Shown one piece after another: positions 54,641 to 64,000 of a DNA stretch of 64,000 nt. The position numbers and the translations under genes are program-made. This DNA comes from Rosa chinensis (taxonomy: Eukaryota; Streptophyta; Magnoliopsida; Rosales; Rosaceae), in contig NC_037090.1 in NCBI RefSeq assembly GCF_002994745.2, positions 36,079,001-36,143,000 on the forward strand, in the 5' to 3' direction. Below the pieces are notes generated by a model, which ran no database searches, was not told the origin of the DNA, and saw nothing but the letters and a program-made list of their open reading frames with translations. How positions within the stretch are numbered: the stretch's first letter is position 1; each line of letters begins with the position of its first letter.

Positions 54641-56398
54641 CTTCAGGTCTGCAATGCTTAATTTTATTCATTATTGTGTTTGCCTTGTTCATGCACATGA
54701 ACATGCACTAGACTATTTATTCATGACCTATACTGTACATACTCTCTCACTCCCTGTGGCTACAATGTTTATCAAAGATGTTACTGGTGGTAACCTCTAT
54801 CTATTTGAAGTGGCCGTACTCCACTTCCTTTGCCAAACTAAAGCTAGCTGCCACCCAAGGAGCTTTATTGTTGATGAATTTTTTGACTTTCTGAAAAGCA
54901 ATTCAAAATTATCTTTTGTGAGGTACACTTGTGATGTACTTCTTTCAAGTGATAATTGTGTAGGCTTTTTGACTAATATGCACAAGTTTTTTCAACACAT
55001 GGTGGGACATGTTCATGAAGATGAGCTTTTCATGGCAACTTGCTCTTCCACTTCTTGTCCTCCATTCCATGCACTTGTGAAGAAATTGTTTCTTTTATCA
55101 CCTGTGGTTGCTATCCATTTATTACGACCACTTTTGGCTGACATATTGAGAGATGATGCACAGTTTATCTTTGGAATTATGATGGTTTTCTCTATGAATG
55201 AGCTGATGTCTTTGAGGTCTAAGAAGCAGGGCCTTGAAATTGGGTATAGTGATATTGATAATGGAAATTATTGCTCTTTTATGAGCTGTTCTCTTCACTT
55301 GCCTCATTTCATGATTACATGGTTTTTTGACTTCACTTCTGTGGCAATGGCCTTGGAGATCTTGCATTAATTCCCCCACAATACTTTTCAGTACCTATGC
55401 GGTCAAATGAGGCTCCCGCGCTTATATTGTTGTTTAGAGTTGTACACTCTCAGGCAATTGAATTTGTGAATTCAAGCCATATACTGCAGGGTCCCAATAG
55501 AGAAGCCTTCAGAACCTCTGCTACTTCTCATGCTGGTGTTCATTTATGTCCACTAATGCATAATAGTGTCTTCAAATATTATATATGTCTCTTGAAGCAA
55601 AGAATGGAGTTTCCCTGGAATTACATGCCATATACTAAGCTGGCTATCTTTCTTAGTTGGATCATTAAGACGCGGTCATGTTTCAAAGAAGTGGCAAATA
55701 TTGATACAACACTGCACCCTACTGTGGGAGTTTTTTATGCTGCTAATAATTCTAGCACTGGAACAGACTCAGAAAAGTCAGAAAGGGACTTGCTTGGTGA
55801 CATAATTAAGACACTATTATATGTGATAAGTGAGATCATTCATGTGGCTTCTGATAATTTGGATAGTTTCTCTGCTTATTTGCAACCTAGCAGGTATGAT
55901 AGAGATACAAGTATAACTGCGGAGTTGTCAAATGGAAACTGCAGTGATTCTCAATATATTTGTGGTATTGCTAGACTTGTTCTTGGTTTGGCAAGTTCTG
56001 TTGGTGCAATGTACAGAGCTGGGGTGGATGATGCTATTTTCAATATAAACAAGGTTATGGTATCATGGGTTCTGCATATGAATAGACTGGTTCAAGGCTC
56101 CTTTCATCATCTTATCCAATGGGGTATCACCCTTGAGTTTGTCTCTACTATCTCCATTTATGGTTGCTTCTTTTATAACAATTTGGGGGCTGCTCTTGAC
56201 AATATAATGGCTCTCCAGCTGGTTAACATAGTTGATTGTGCTCTTGGAACTTCACTCAATGCTTTTGATAGGTATTGGGATAAAATGTTCTTGCTGTTGG
56301 CAGTATCTGCAGTTTCGGAGCCTCAGAAGCCAAAGATGACTTTTGGTGACTTGGATAATGAAGCAAGGACAAAATTTCGGAAGACATTTCAGGCTTGA
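54543..56398 (+). pseudogene. Captured sequence, unrecognised large hydrophobic protein
   Basis: Two long open stretches, 54,543-55,370 (275 codons) and 55,397-56,398 (333 codons), in different frames, separated by a stop and shift. Composition is helical and hydrophobic with many Leu, Phe and Cys (LSFVRYTCDVLLSSDNCVGF; LLGDIIKTLLYVISEIIHVA), suggestive of a large helical-repeat protein. I cannot name it. Such length and open frame in a non-autonomous retroelement imply capture of processed host mRNA. The end, DLDNEARTKFRKTFQA, precedes the polypurine tract by about 25 bp. Confidence 0.5.
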
Positions 56399-58926
56399 GG
56401 TCAAGCCTATTCTTTGAGCGGGTGGAAATGTTATGAGTCATTTCATTTGCAATTGAAAGGCAGCGTTTTGTCTAGTTGGCGCGCACCGTTTAGTCCTTAT
56501 GCTGGGAGTATGTTAGGTAGGGGTCATCACTGGTTGGTCGACACATGTCCTAAACAGTTCTATATCTACTAGTTTCCCTGTAGAACGAAGCTATCAATGA
56601 AAATTCAGTTTTTATTACTTATTTCCTTTAGCTTTTCTTTATTTTCACTCCTTTGCAATGGCATTTCTGGGCTTGGATCCTGGGGATCCTAACATCCAAA
56701 TGTCAAAGAAAGAAGCTATGAGAGGTGCTTCCTCAAGGGAAAAATTTACCAATCCTATTCCTTCATAAATGTAGCTAATGGAAAAGAAGAATTTGATCAC
56801 AGATTTAGTCGGAAAAATATGGTGGAGGTTGCTGTAGTCTCTGGGATAGTAGCAAGCCTTTAGAAAGATAATTATTGTAGTTTGGTTGATGCTTATATTT
56901 ATGTGATACATTGTAAAGACCTAAAAACTGGGTTTTACTTTTTGTTTTTTGCCACAGAATTCAGTGGAACAAAGAACGCTCAAGTTTATGCACTTCAAGA
57001 GATGCTCAGAAAATATACTGAAACTTCTGATACTGGCTTCTCCGTAAGTGTGCGATCTGTTAATGGATTCCAAGGTGGTGAAGAAGATGTGATAATTATA
57101 TCTACTTTCCGATACGTAATGGGAATGGGTCAGTTGGTTTTTTGTTGAACCGGCAAAGAGAAAATGTTGCCCTAACACGTGCAAGGTACTTTCTATAAGA
57201 TTTCATTCTAGTTATGCTATATGATGCATCTCAGACATGTCTGATTTCTGCAATTGTTTCTGTGTAGGTGTTGCCTTTGGATATTGGGGAATGGTTCAAC
57301 TTTGATTACTAGCGACTCTGTTTGGAAGAAGCTAGCCCTTTATGCCAAGAAACGGAACTGTTTTTATATTGCTGATGAAGACAGCAACTTGGCTCAGGCT
57401 ATTACAGCTGCCCTGCTGGAGCTTGACCAACTTCATTCTCTGCTTAATATCGACTCTATGCTGTTCAAAAACGCTATATGGAAGGTGTGCTGCTACTTTC
57501 CCAAATTTTTCCCTATTGTAAACTTGACATTGTCATAGCATACAACAATCAGCCCTTTATTGAGAGTATCGGTCTATTAACATCATACTAAAAGAAGGGA
57601 GAAAATCGTTAAGTAAACAGGATAGATTAATGGGGAGTTACATAGCTAAATGGAATTCACCTGTGTATTCTCTAATAAAATGCAGTATGCTGTTCAGTTG
57701 TTGAAATAGGATCAATGTTCCTCATCAGATTGCCAAAAAATAAATATATTCCTCATCAATAGTTTCACGACCTATAATTATTTCTCATTTCTTTCCCACA
57801 TAGGTTCGCTTCACCGATGACTTATTGAATTCCATAACAAAAATTAAAGACATTGATTCTTCTCGAAGTGCTTGCGTTATTAACCAAGCTTTCAAGTGGA
57901 TGACGCCAACCTCAGAAGGATAAAGGAAATTTAGTGTATGATGGGACTTCTGCTCAACTGTTAGAGAAGTATAAAATCAAAGGGCACTTGAATCTCATTT
58001 GGACTGTAGATATGGGTGAGCATCTATTCCAATTTTTTTTTTGCAAGTCAAATTGTTTTTGAATAATCAAATAAAAGCAAATTATAACTATACTAAAACC
58101 CAACTCACTAGAGGACAAACGAAATGAACAGTAACATGACTTTTTTGCCCTTGGTTCTTTGCAATTTTACATGCTTACCTCAGACATATGTCCATCTAGC
58201 CCATGCTATGTGTTGTCGAATTGAGAAAAACTCCACCGCCTCGGTCCATTTAGAATGTTTTTCTTATTCTCTCTCTCGATCAACAATGGCCTCCGATGGT
58301 GCTTCTCTGGTCAGTCCCTTCTTCTTCTTCTATCAAATTGGCTCCAATTTCTGGTGAAATTGTCTGGCACTGGTAAGGGAGGCTGATTTGGTCAAGTGGG
58401 TTTTCTAATTTCTGGGATTTTTTTAGTGGGTAATTGAAGAGATTGAAAATTTAGGTTGAGACTACGAATGACATGATTGAGGGGGAGATATTGGGTCGAC
58501 ATCTTATGAAGTAATAAATCCTTTCATGTTAAACAAAGGTATTTCAATCTTCTTTCATATTGCAAGATTAGTTTGTTTTGGTTGGTTGTTTGAGTTCATG
58601 TTTCTTTTTCTGTTTTTCCAGCTATCTTGATTATGGGATGGAGCCAATTGAAATTGGGTTGTTCCTAGAATCACTATGCTACTACCCTCCACTTCCAAAT
58701 CATCCGTCTTCCAAAGCAGGTTGCTTCTTCCTCCTCAATTTTTTATTACTTCAAAATTGGACTGCCCAAGTCAAATTTAGGCAATTTAGATGATCAAGTT
58801 GTTGACTTTATTGACTAGGAATTGCAAAACTAATGTGTATGAAGTTCGGGGTCAAGAAAAAATCTAGGGAATTTTGCAGTTATGGTGAAATTTTGAGTTG
58901 GGTAATATTTTCTCATTGTTTTTCAG

Positions 58927-59342
58927 TGTAGATATATGTATGGATTGGTTGTAACCCAGGAAAATTGAGACATTTGTATGCAGCAGCACCTACTCGACCT
59001 GTAAGTTTGTAATTTTGTCACATTTTTTTTACCGTTTTGGACAGTTTTTACTGTAAGTAATTAGTAAGCATTGTCTTGCTGATTGATGACATGCACAACA
59101 GAGTACAGTGAGTAGTGTTACGTCCATACTTGGTGGGACTTCTGATAATACAGGGTTGAGCATTGCTCGGAGATTGGTTAAGTTATCAATTTTCTTCAGA
59201 TAAAGTTGGGTTTGAATTTGTAGCTTTTTATCCCTGCTACAAGGGCCTGACATTCTGAGTTCTTTTTTTTTTTGCAGTGTCGAGGACTGGACTAAACATA
59301 ATTGTGGCTTGCAACATTCCTAAGAATAATCCTATGATTGAG
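58927..59342 (+). pseudogene. Captured proteasome assembly chaperone 4 (PAC4) exons
   Basis: Three exons with good splice sites in the same sense: 58,927-59,000 (IYVWIGCNPGKLRHLYAAAP then TRP), 59,102-59,176 (STVSSVTSILGGTSDNTGLS then IARRL) and 59,278-59,342 (SRTGLNIIVACNIPKNNPMI). These follow the plant homolog of PSMG4/PAC4, which helps assemble the proteasome alpha ring. Introns are retained, so capture was from genomic DNA, as expected for a Helitron. The first exon begins with a TAG in frame. ATGGCCTCCGATGGTGC at 58,288 may be the 5' exon. Incomplete gene, probably non-coding now. Confidence 0.75.
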
Positions 59343-60779
59343 GTTTGTGCCCTTTCTATCTCACACACATATTCAGAAACACATTTAAGAATCTTGCATC
59401 TATCTGTGCTGTTTGTGTCAATTTCAGGTATGATATTTTGGAGTTACGGGTTTTGCATTGTAATTGATGTCATTAACTTATGTAATTATTAGAGTACGAT
59501 TTCTTTTGATATTAGACAGATATCCGTGAGGGGACTTTTTTCATAGAGAAAACTTTGCATATTTGTTTCATTGTTCACTTACAGTAGCAACAGAGCCTTT
59601 TCATATTAAATTCAAGTGTATCAAGTGATGTTGCCGTGTTGGTTTTAGTTTAATAGTACTTCTTTAGATGAATTCTCCAATTGTTCAGACATTAGTGGAG
59701 TTTCGGTGATATAGGTGTGCTTAGGTATTGGGTTGTGGCCATATGGGGTATGTCTACATCTGTTTTTACTTTATTTAGATTGCTGCCATTTCCACAGCAA
59801 TTTTGATTTGGAGTTTGATCACATGCATTATTGTTTTGTAGGATTATTTTTATGTTGGTCTTAAACTCTTGATTTAGATGCAGGGTGTTTTTGTTTTTCC
59901 CTTCTTTTTTCAAATGGTTGGTTTTTACTGTTGTGTATAGTTGTATTTTTGACAAGGCCACATCTCTGGTTTGAATTCTGATCTCTCTTATGTTCCAACC
60001 TGTAAAGATGCATTCTTATGCTTAAAATGGTTGCTACCTGAGGAGAGGGAACAGATTTTTGATATAGTAAGCGGATCAACCATTTGAATTATGAAGATTG
60101 TAAATAGAGTCACTTAACTTTTGACATGAATGTTTTACTACATGTTTGACAAACTACACTGCCCTTTGAGGTAGGAATTTTTCCATTGGCATCCAATTTA
60201 TCTGTTCTGATCTTTCTTACATGTTATACAATTTTGTAAAAGTTGTTAATCATCTTATGTGTTATACAATTTTGAAGTACATTTTCATCCATTCCTTTAA
60301 GGTTATGAGATTTTGTATTCAAAATTTGCAATATAACTTGCTTATGATTCAGCTTGCGTTGATTGGGGTTGGCCAAGCAATAGCATTGAAACTACTGGGA
60401 TCTGAAAGAGAGAGAAAGAGACAAAGAGAGATAGAGATGATTGGTATGAAATGAGGGATGTTTAGCCAATTGGGTATTATATTTGAAGTGGGTTTCTTAG
60501 TGATTTGGGTCTCTTTGTTTCTCTAATGGTTGGTTAGATAGAGGAGATTAGGGAGGTTGGGTGTATTGGATGCTTGGGACTAGCCAACAACTAAAAACTA
60601 ACCAATTTTACAGAGGTGGAGACCGTGGAGTTGTTTTGATAAGCTTATTGGGTGAGCTTTGTTTTCATCAGAGGAACTCTCTGGATTCTATTGTGCTCAT
60701 CTTTGTGTTCTCCAAATCTCCTACAATGTGGTGTAGTTTTTTGGGTAAAGGGTAACATCAGTGCTTTTGCAGATCCAAA

Positions 60780-60808
60780 GTGTGTGTGTGTGTGTGTGTG
60801 TGTGTGTC
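60780..60808. repeat. (TG)n microsatellite in the Helitron
   Basis: About 14 GT units after AAAGTGTG. Confidence 0.95.
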
Positions 60809-61233
60809 TACTTGTGGAGTTTGCTTCTACATCACCTAATGTGATATTTCCTTTGTTTTTTTTCCCCCTTTTTTGTTGCATGATGATGGCATTAATAGTT
60901 TTATGTGACTTCTTCTTCTTCTGCAAGTCTTTGTGGTTCTCATGCGAAATATTTTGGGCTCCTACATCTCTTTGTGCATCATCTGTTAGCTCAGGTATTA
61001 GTTTAATCTCAGATACTTGAAGACCCAAAAAAGCATTGCTGATACATCTAATGTGTTTTAATGTATAATTTCAAAATATGGCTAAAGCAACAGCTTTTTG
61101 TGACAAGTATATTGTAGTTTTAATGTATAATGTACCTATAATGTATTTTCATTGTATAATATACCTATAATGTTGTTTTAAATTCAATCATATCGGTAGT
61201 ATACCCGCAGCATCGCGCGGGCCTCTCGCCTAG

Positions 61234-61892
61234 TTTGAACTAAATGATACATAACTCTATTTGCTATAAATATTGGTTTTGGCAAATAGGAATCAACTAC
61301 CATGTAGAAAAATGGATAAATAATTTTGAGCATGAAATCTTTTCCTCGTCTTTACTGTAGGTGCTCATGTCGTTTAGTGATGCTGAAGTTTATTAGGCCT
61401 TAATTTAATTTTTAATAATCATAAACTTAAAACTCCAAATGTTTAATGCTGGAGGTTATTCTCAGCAGCACCATGTCATCATGTAGGTCATGCTTTTGGT
61501 CACACATATTATTCGCTTTCACTTGTTCATGTCGATAGGTGATGTTGAAGTTCATGTTCTGAAAAGGGGGCATTAGTTTTCAATAGAAAAGATGGTCATA
61601 TTCATATTCATTACCTGATATATTTTGGAAGCATATATATGAGTTAATGTACCACTTGCTTCAATAGGGAGACAGCGAAAGCAGTAAAACTGATTATTTG
61701 TTCGAAAAGAAACGTCAATCAAACAGAAAGATTGTTATGGAAAATAAAGGCTGAAGACGAAGTGAAGGATTTCAGCACTTGCCTTGAAGCTGACCGTGTG
61801 GAGTTCTTTTCAAAACCATCATCATTACTAAAATAAGCCAGAAGCATCTACTTCCACTGACATGTGAGTCATACCTACCTATTCTGATATGC
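61234..61892. other. No gene seen
   Basis: AT-rich DNA after the Helitron. A plus-strand open stretch at about 61,670-61,830 (SKRNVNQTERLLWKIKAEDE) is unrecognised; it might be a decayed exon. Confidence 0.4.
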
Positions 61893-62238
61893 ATTTTGGA
61901 AGTCACTCCGCGGTTTGCTGGTCCTTTTGAGGTTTCGGATGTAGTTGGTGAACATTCTTATCGAGTAGCTCTTCCAGCTAAACTATCCGGTGTCCGTGAT
62001 GTATTCCATATCTCTGTTTTGAAGAAAAACCATGAAGATGCTTCACATGTTTTGACTTGGAAAGATTTGAAAATTCACAAAGATCTATCTTATGACGAGA
62101 GGATGGTTAGAATTGTTGATGCCTGGTAGGAGCATTCGCTTGGTGAAAGTGTTCTGGCAGTATCATGGTATCGAGGAAGCAACATGCGAGTTGGAGACTC
62201 AAGTCATGGCTAAATATCCAGATTTGTTTGTGCTTTAG
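61893..62238 (+). pseudogene. Ty3/Gypsy chromovirus integrase C-terminal fragment
   Basis: Reads PRFAGPFEVSDVVGEHSYRV, ALPAKLSGVRDVFHISVLKK and later IRLVKVFWQYHGIEEATCEL, the C-terminal integrase GPF/Y module and chromodomain-like tail of Tekay-type chromoviruses, ending at a stop near 62,238. One stop and shift at about 62,129. The rest of the element is absent. Confidence 0.85.
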
Positions 62239-64000
62239 CTAATGCATATAGTTTTTTACTAATTTGGCTAGGAAAATGTGAACTGTTTAATCCAAAACTT
62301 CGTGCTGTGTTAGTACTTTAATGAAGTTTCTTATCTATGAAGTTTGTTGTATTTCTAATTTAGATCCTTTGTCCAAAAGAAAAAAGAAAAAACTAAAAGA
62401 GACATTGAAAATCCTTACCATATTCCGGCTTAAATACAAAACAAACGAACTACTTTCCAGATCTCAGTCTCTTCAGTTTTTTTCTAACAGAGACAGAACC
62501 ATGTGAGTGATGCATTCTCGGCATGGTTCGATCAAATTCAAGGATACGTCCAAAGGCAAGTTCGACCATGAATCCTGTGGTACAAAATGCCTATCTATAA
62601 TTTAGAGGTGTGGTCGTTTAACCATATCACCGATTGATGCATCACTGGTCCATGGTCCTCTACCCTTATATAATAATTGTCCAAAGATATGCAAAAATCT
62701 GAACATAGTGTCGCATCTCAATTACTCCTTCAAATGCTTTACAATTGCAACTAATCGACGTATACACAAAATGTAACTACATATTATAACAACTGAACAT
62801 GATATATATCATTAACAGATCTGTATAAAGAAGCATGAAATGCTAAAAATATCCCCTTGTATGACCATTCAAGCTACAAACTATACCTACATCATCCCAG
62901 ATGCTTTTCATGTCCTTGAAGCAAGTTCTACTCGGGACAACGTCACGGTCCCCTATTTCACAATTAATGAGCAGATGGAAGTCCAAAATATACAGACAAA
63001 ATAAGACTACAAATAATAAGCTTCAAGCAACAAGGGTTCTCACACCCGCTTTCCCTTCAGCTTTATGGTAGGCATGGCTTGCTCATTAGTTGGTATTCTG
63101 GTGGTGGTGAACAGTGAATTTGCTCTCAAACTCCCAAAAAAAAAAAACGCACGCACATGTTCACACAGATCTTAGAAAGTCTAATTTTCTCTAATATTGG
63201 TGTGTTATAGCACATGGTTTTCAGCATTCGGTATATGCTTCTCACACAGCGGACCCTGATTGGGTCCCCCATATCTCATTTAGGATCCCAAGTGCCTCAA
63301 GTAACGGTCAGCAGCTCATAAATATCTAAGCAAAAAAAGAGTGCCTATTTATCATTAGCAACAGTGATAATAAAACAAGTAAGAATGAGTGATTACACAA
63401 GTTCAAATTGCAAGTATACACAGCAATACAAGAGAGCTGATAAATAGCCGCTAAATATATATGTTGAACAATCAAATTAAGCACAGAAGATGCTAAATTG
63501 GAGAGGGGGGAATACAGTGCAATGCTAAACGAAAAATAAATAGCAACGAAAAGTTGCTGAGGTATCTTGAATTTTGTTGCATAGGGTTCATCTAGCAATC
63601 AGGATTCTCTCCTGCATTGGTAATTCACTATAATATATGTACAGAAACTCCCTGCTTTCTGATTGGGGCAGAGGTTGCAAAGGAGGAGTTAATCAAGGAA
63701 ATTGGGAAGCATAATCGAATAGGGAACTTCATATTTTTGTTACTTCCGAAGAATCAAGTTTTGGTTTATAACCAGAAGAAGAAAAAGAAATTTAGAAAAT
63801 AAATAGAGCAGAAGTACATTCAAAAGGAGAAACAATCAGATTCACCTAAATTCTCAGTTCTCGATCAGTCTCACTCTCACAATATCGACATAGTACCCAG
63901 GTAGACATGTATACCATACAAGTTGAGTCTCTGGAATCAGCCTATAATCAGGGAATCTCACCTCAACATTATCTCCATACAAGTTGAGTCTGTGGTTTTC
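62239..64000. other. No gene recognised at the right edge
   Basis: AT-rich sequence with short ORFs on both strands, none recognisable. CCATACAAGTTGAGTCT occurs twice about 63 bp apart at the very end (about 63,913 and 63,976). Part may be the 3' region of a gene beyond the window. Confidence 0.45.

Larger units (their letters stand above)
52057..56694 (+). mobile_element. LTR retrotransposon filled with captured host sequence
   Basis: 266-bp LTRs (52,057-52,322 and 56,429-56,694) start TGTTATGAG and end CCTAACA, and a perfect 5-bp duplication tccaa flanks the element (52,052-52,056 and 56,695-56,699). PBS TGGTATCAAAACC at 52,325 differs from the tRNA-Met PBS by two G-to-A changes; the polypurine tract GAGCGGGTGGAAA precedes the 3' LTR. 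No gag, protease, RT or integrase. The 4.1-kb interior reads as fragments of unrelated host proteins. LTRs differ at about 10 of 266 positions. The terminal features resemble oversized TRIM or Copia-type non-autonomous elements. Confidence 0.9.
47613..58015 (+). pseudogene. SEN1/MAGATAMA3-like superfamily 1 helicase, broken by deletions and insertions
   Basis: Exons I can place: 47,613-47,729 (MGKNSKLKQEQ start, SLVDLVFSWSIRDIL); 48,302-48,660 (IPNTFVTLTSYKKSFIPSLV, with two stops); 48,665-49,037 (LELLVIDEAAQLKECESAIP, Walker B); 51,745-51,807 (RHAILVGDERQLPAMV); 51,899-52,056 (ADFGRSLFGRLAKLGYKK, shifts and a stop); 56,700-56,870; 56,957-57,185 (VRSVNGFQGGEEDVIIIS, then QRENVALTRAR in a shifted frame); 57,268-57,484; 57,804-58,015. 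The segment with Walker A (GxxGxGKT) is missing at about 48,660. These motifs belong to UPF1/SEN1-type RNA/DNA helicases, nuclear proteins in RNA processing. Two mobile elements split it (49,038-51,739 and 52,057-56,694), and a Helitron follows the last placed exon. No functional protein is possible. Confidence 0.85.
58085..61233 (+). mobile_element. Non-autonomous Helitron with captured exons
   Basis: The 3' terminus is canonical: a hairpin CCCGC-AGCATCGC-GCGGG (61,204-61,221), 8 nt, then CTAG (61,230-61,233) followed by host T. The 5' end is placed near ATAACTATACTAAAACCC (about 58,085) by resemblance to plant Helitron 5' ends; it is not exact. No Rep/helicase is encoded. The interior carries PAC4 exons, T-rich introns and a (TG)n repeat at about 60,780-60,808. 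It lies downstream of the last placed exon of the helicase pseudogene. Confidence 0.72.

Overview
The window reads as plant nuclear DNA from a eudicot: spliced genes with GT/AG introns, host-gene fragments of plant type (WUSCHEL-class homeobox, SEN1-like helicase, ARIA-type armadillo, PAC4, RPL6, HMGR), and dense LTR retrotransposons, Helitron, hAT and endogenous pararetroviral DNA. A rosid, possibly Rosaceae, is my guess from the mix of elements; the sequence does not prove it.

Region 1 to about 35,460 is one nested stack. The base layer is a decayed endogenous pararetrovirus (Caulimoviridae type) on the minus strand. Its PBS is at 35,209-35,220. Its pieces run through an N-terminal coiled-coil ORF, movement protein, coat protein with zinc knuckle, and a protease fused by deletion to RNase H. 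Three elements sit in it, each with a 5-bp target duplication: element B (27,724-34,864, Tat-like Gypsy), solo LTR D2 (23,702-25,767) and element C (798-22,408, non-autonomous LTR element). Element C itself holds element A (6,442-18,223, young Tat-like Gypsy) and solo LTR D1 (18,497-20,774). By eye, LTR divergence is about 0.4% for A and about 3% for C, which agrees with the nesting order.

Element C has no recognisable pol. In antisense it carries a short WUSCHEL-like gene with homeodomain, WUS-box and EAR motif, broken by one stop, plus a second antisense unit behind a related promoter module. Element A has gag-pol on the minus strand and, converging on it, a spliced plus-strand extra ORF with its own promoter region and a 61-bp tandem array.

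Region 35,460-47,600 is a patchwork: a Copia-type LTR with a hAT element inserted at its TATA box, a foldback hairpin, LTR fragments, short duplications, one plausible three-exon small gene (41,035-42,068) ending against a Copia RT fragment, and a 2.4-kb LINE-style insertion with a poly(A) end and 16-bp target duplication.

Region 47,613-58,015 is a SEN1/MAA3-like helicase pseudogene. It has lost Walker A by deletion and is split by a 2.7-kb solo LTR and by a 4.6-kb LTR element whose interior consists of host-derived sequence (RPL6, HMGR, ARIA and an unrecognised protein). A Helitron with captured PAC4 exons follows (about 58,085-61,233), then a chromovirus integrase tail. No intact conserved host gene is certain anywhere in the window; the small 151-aa gene is the best candidate.
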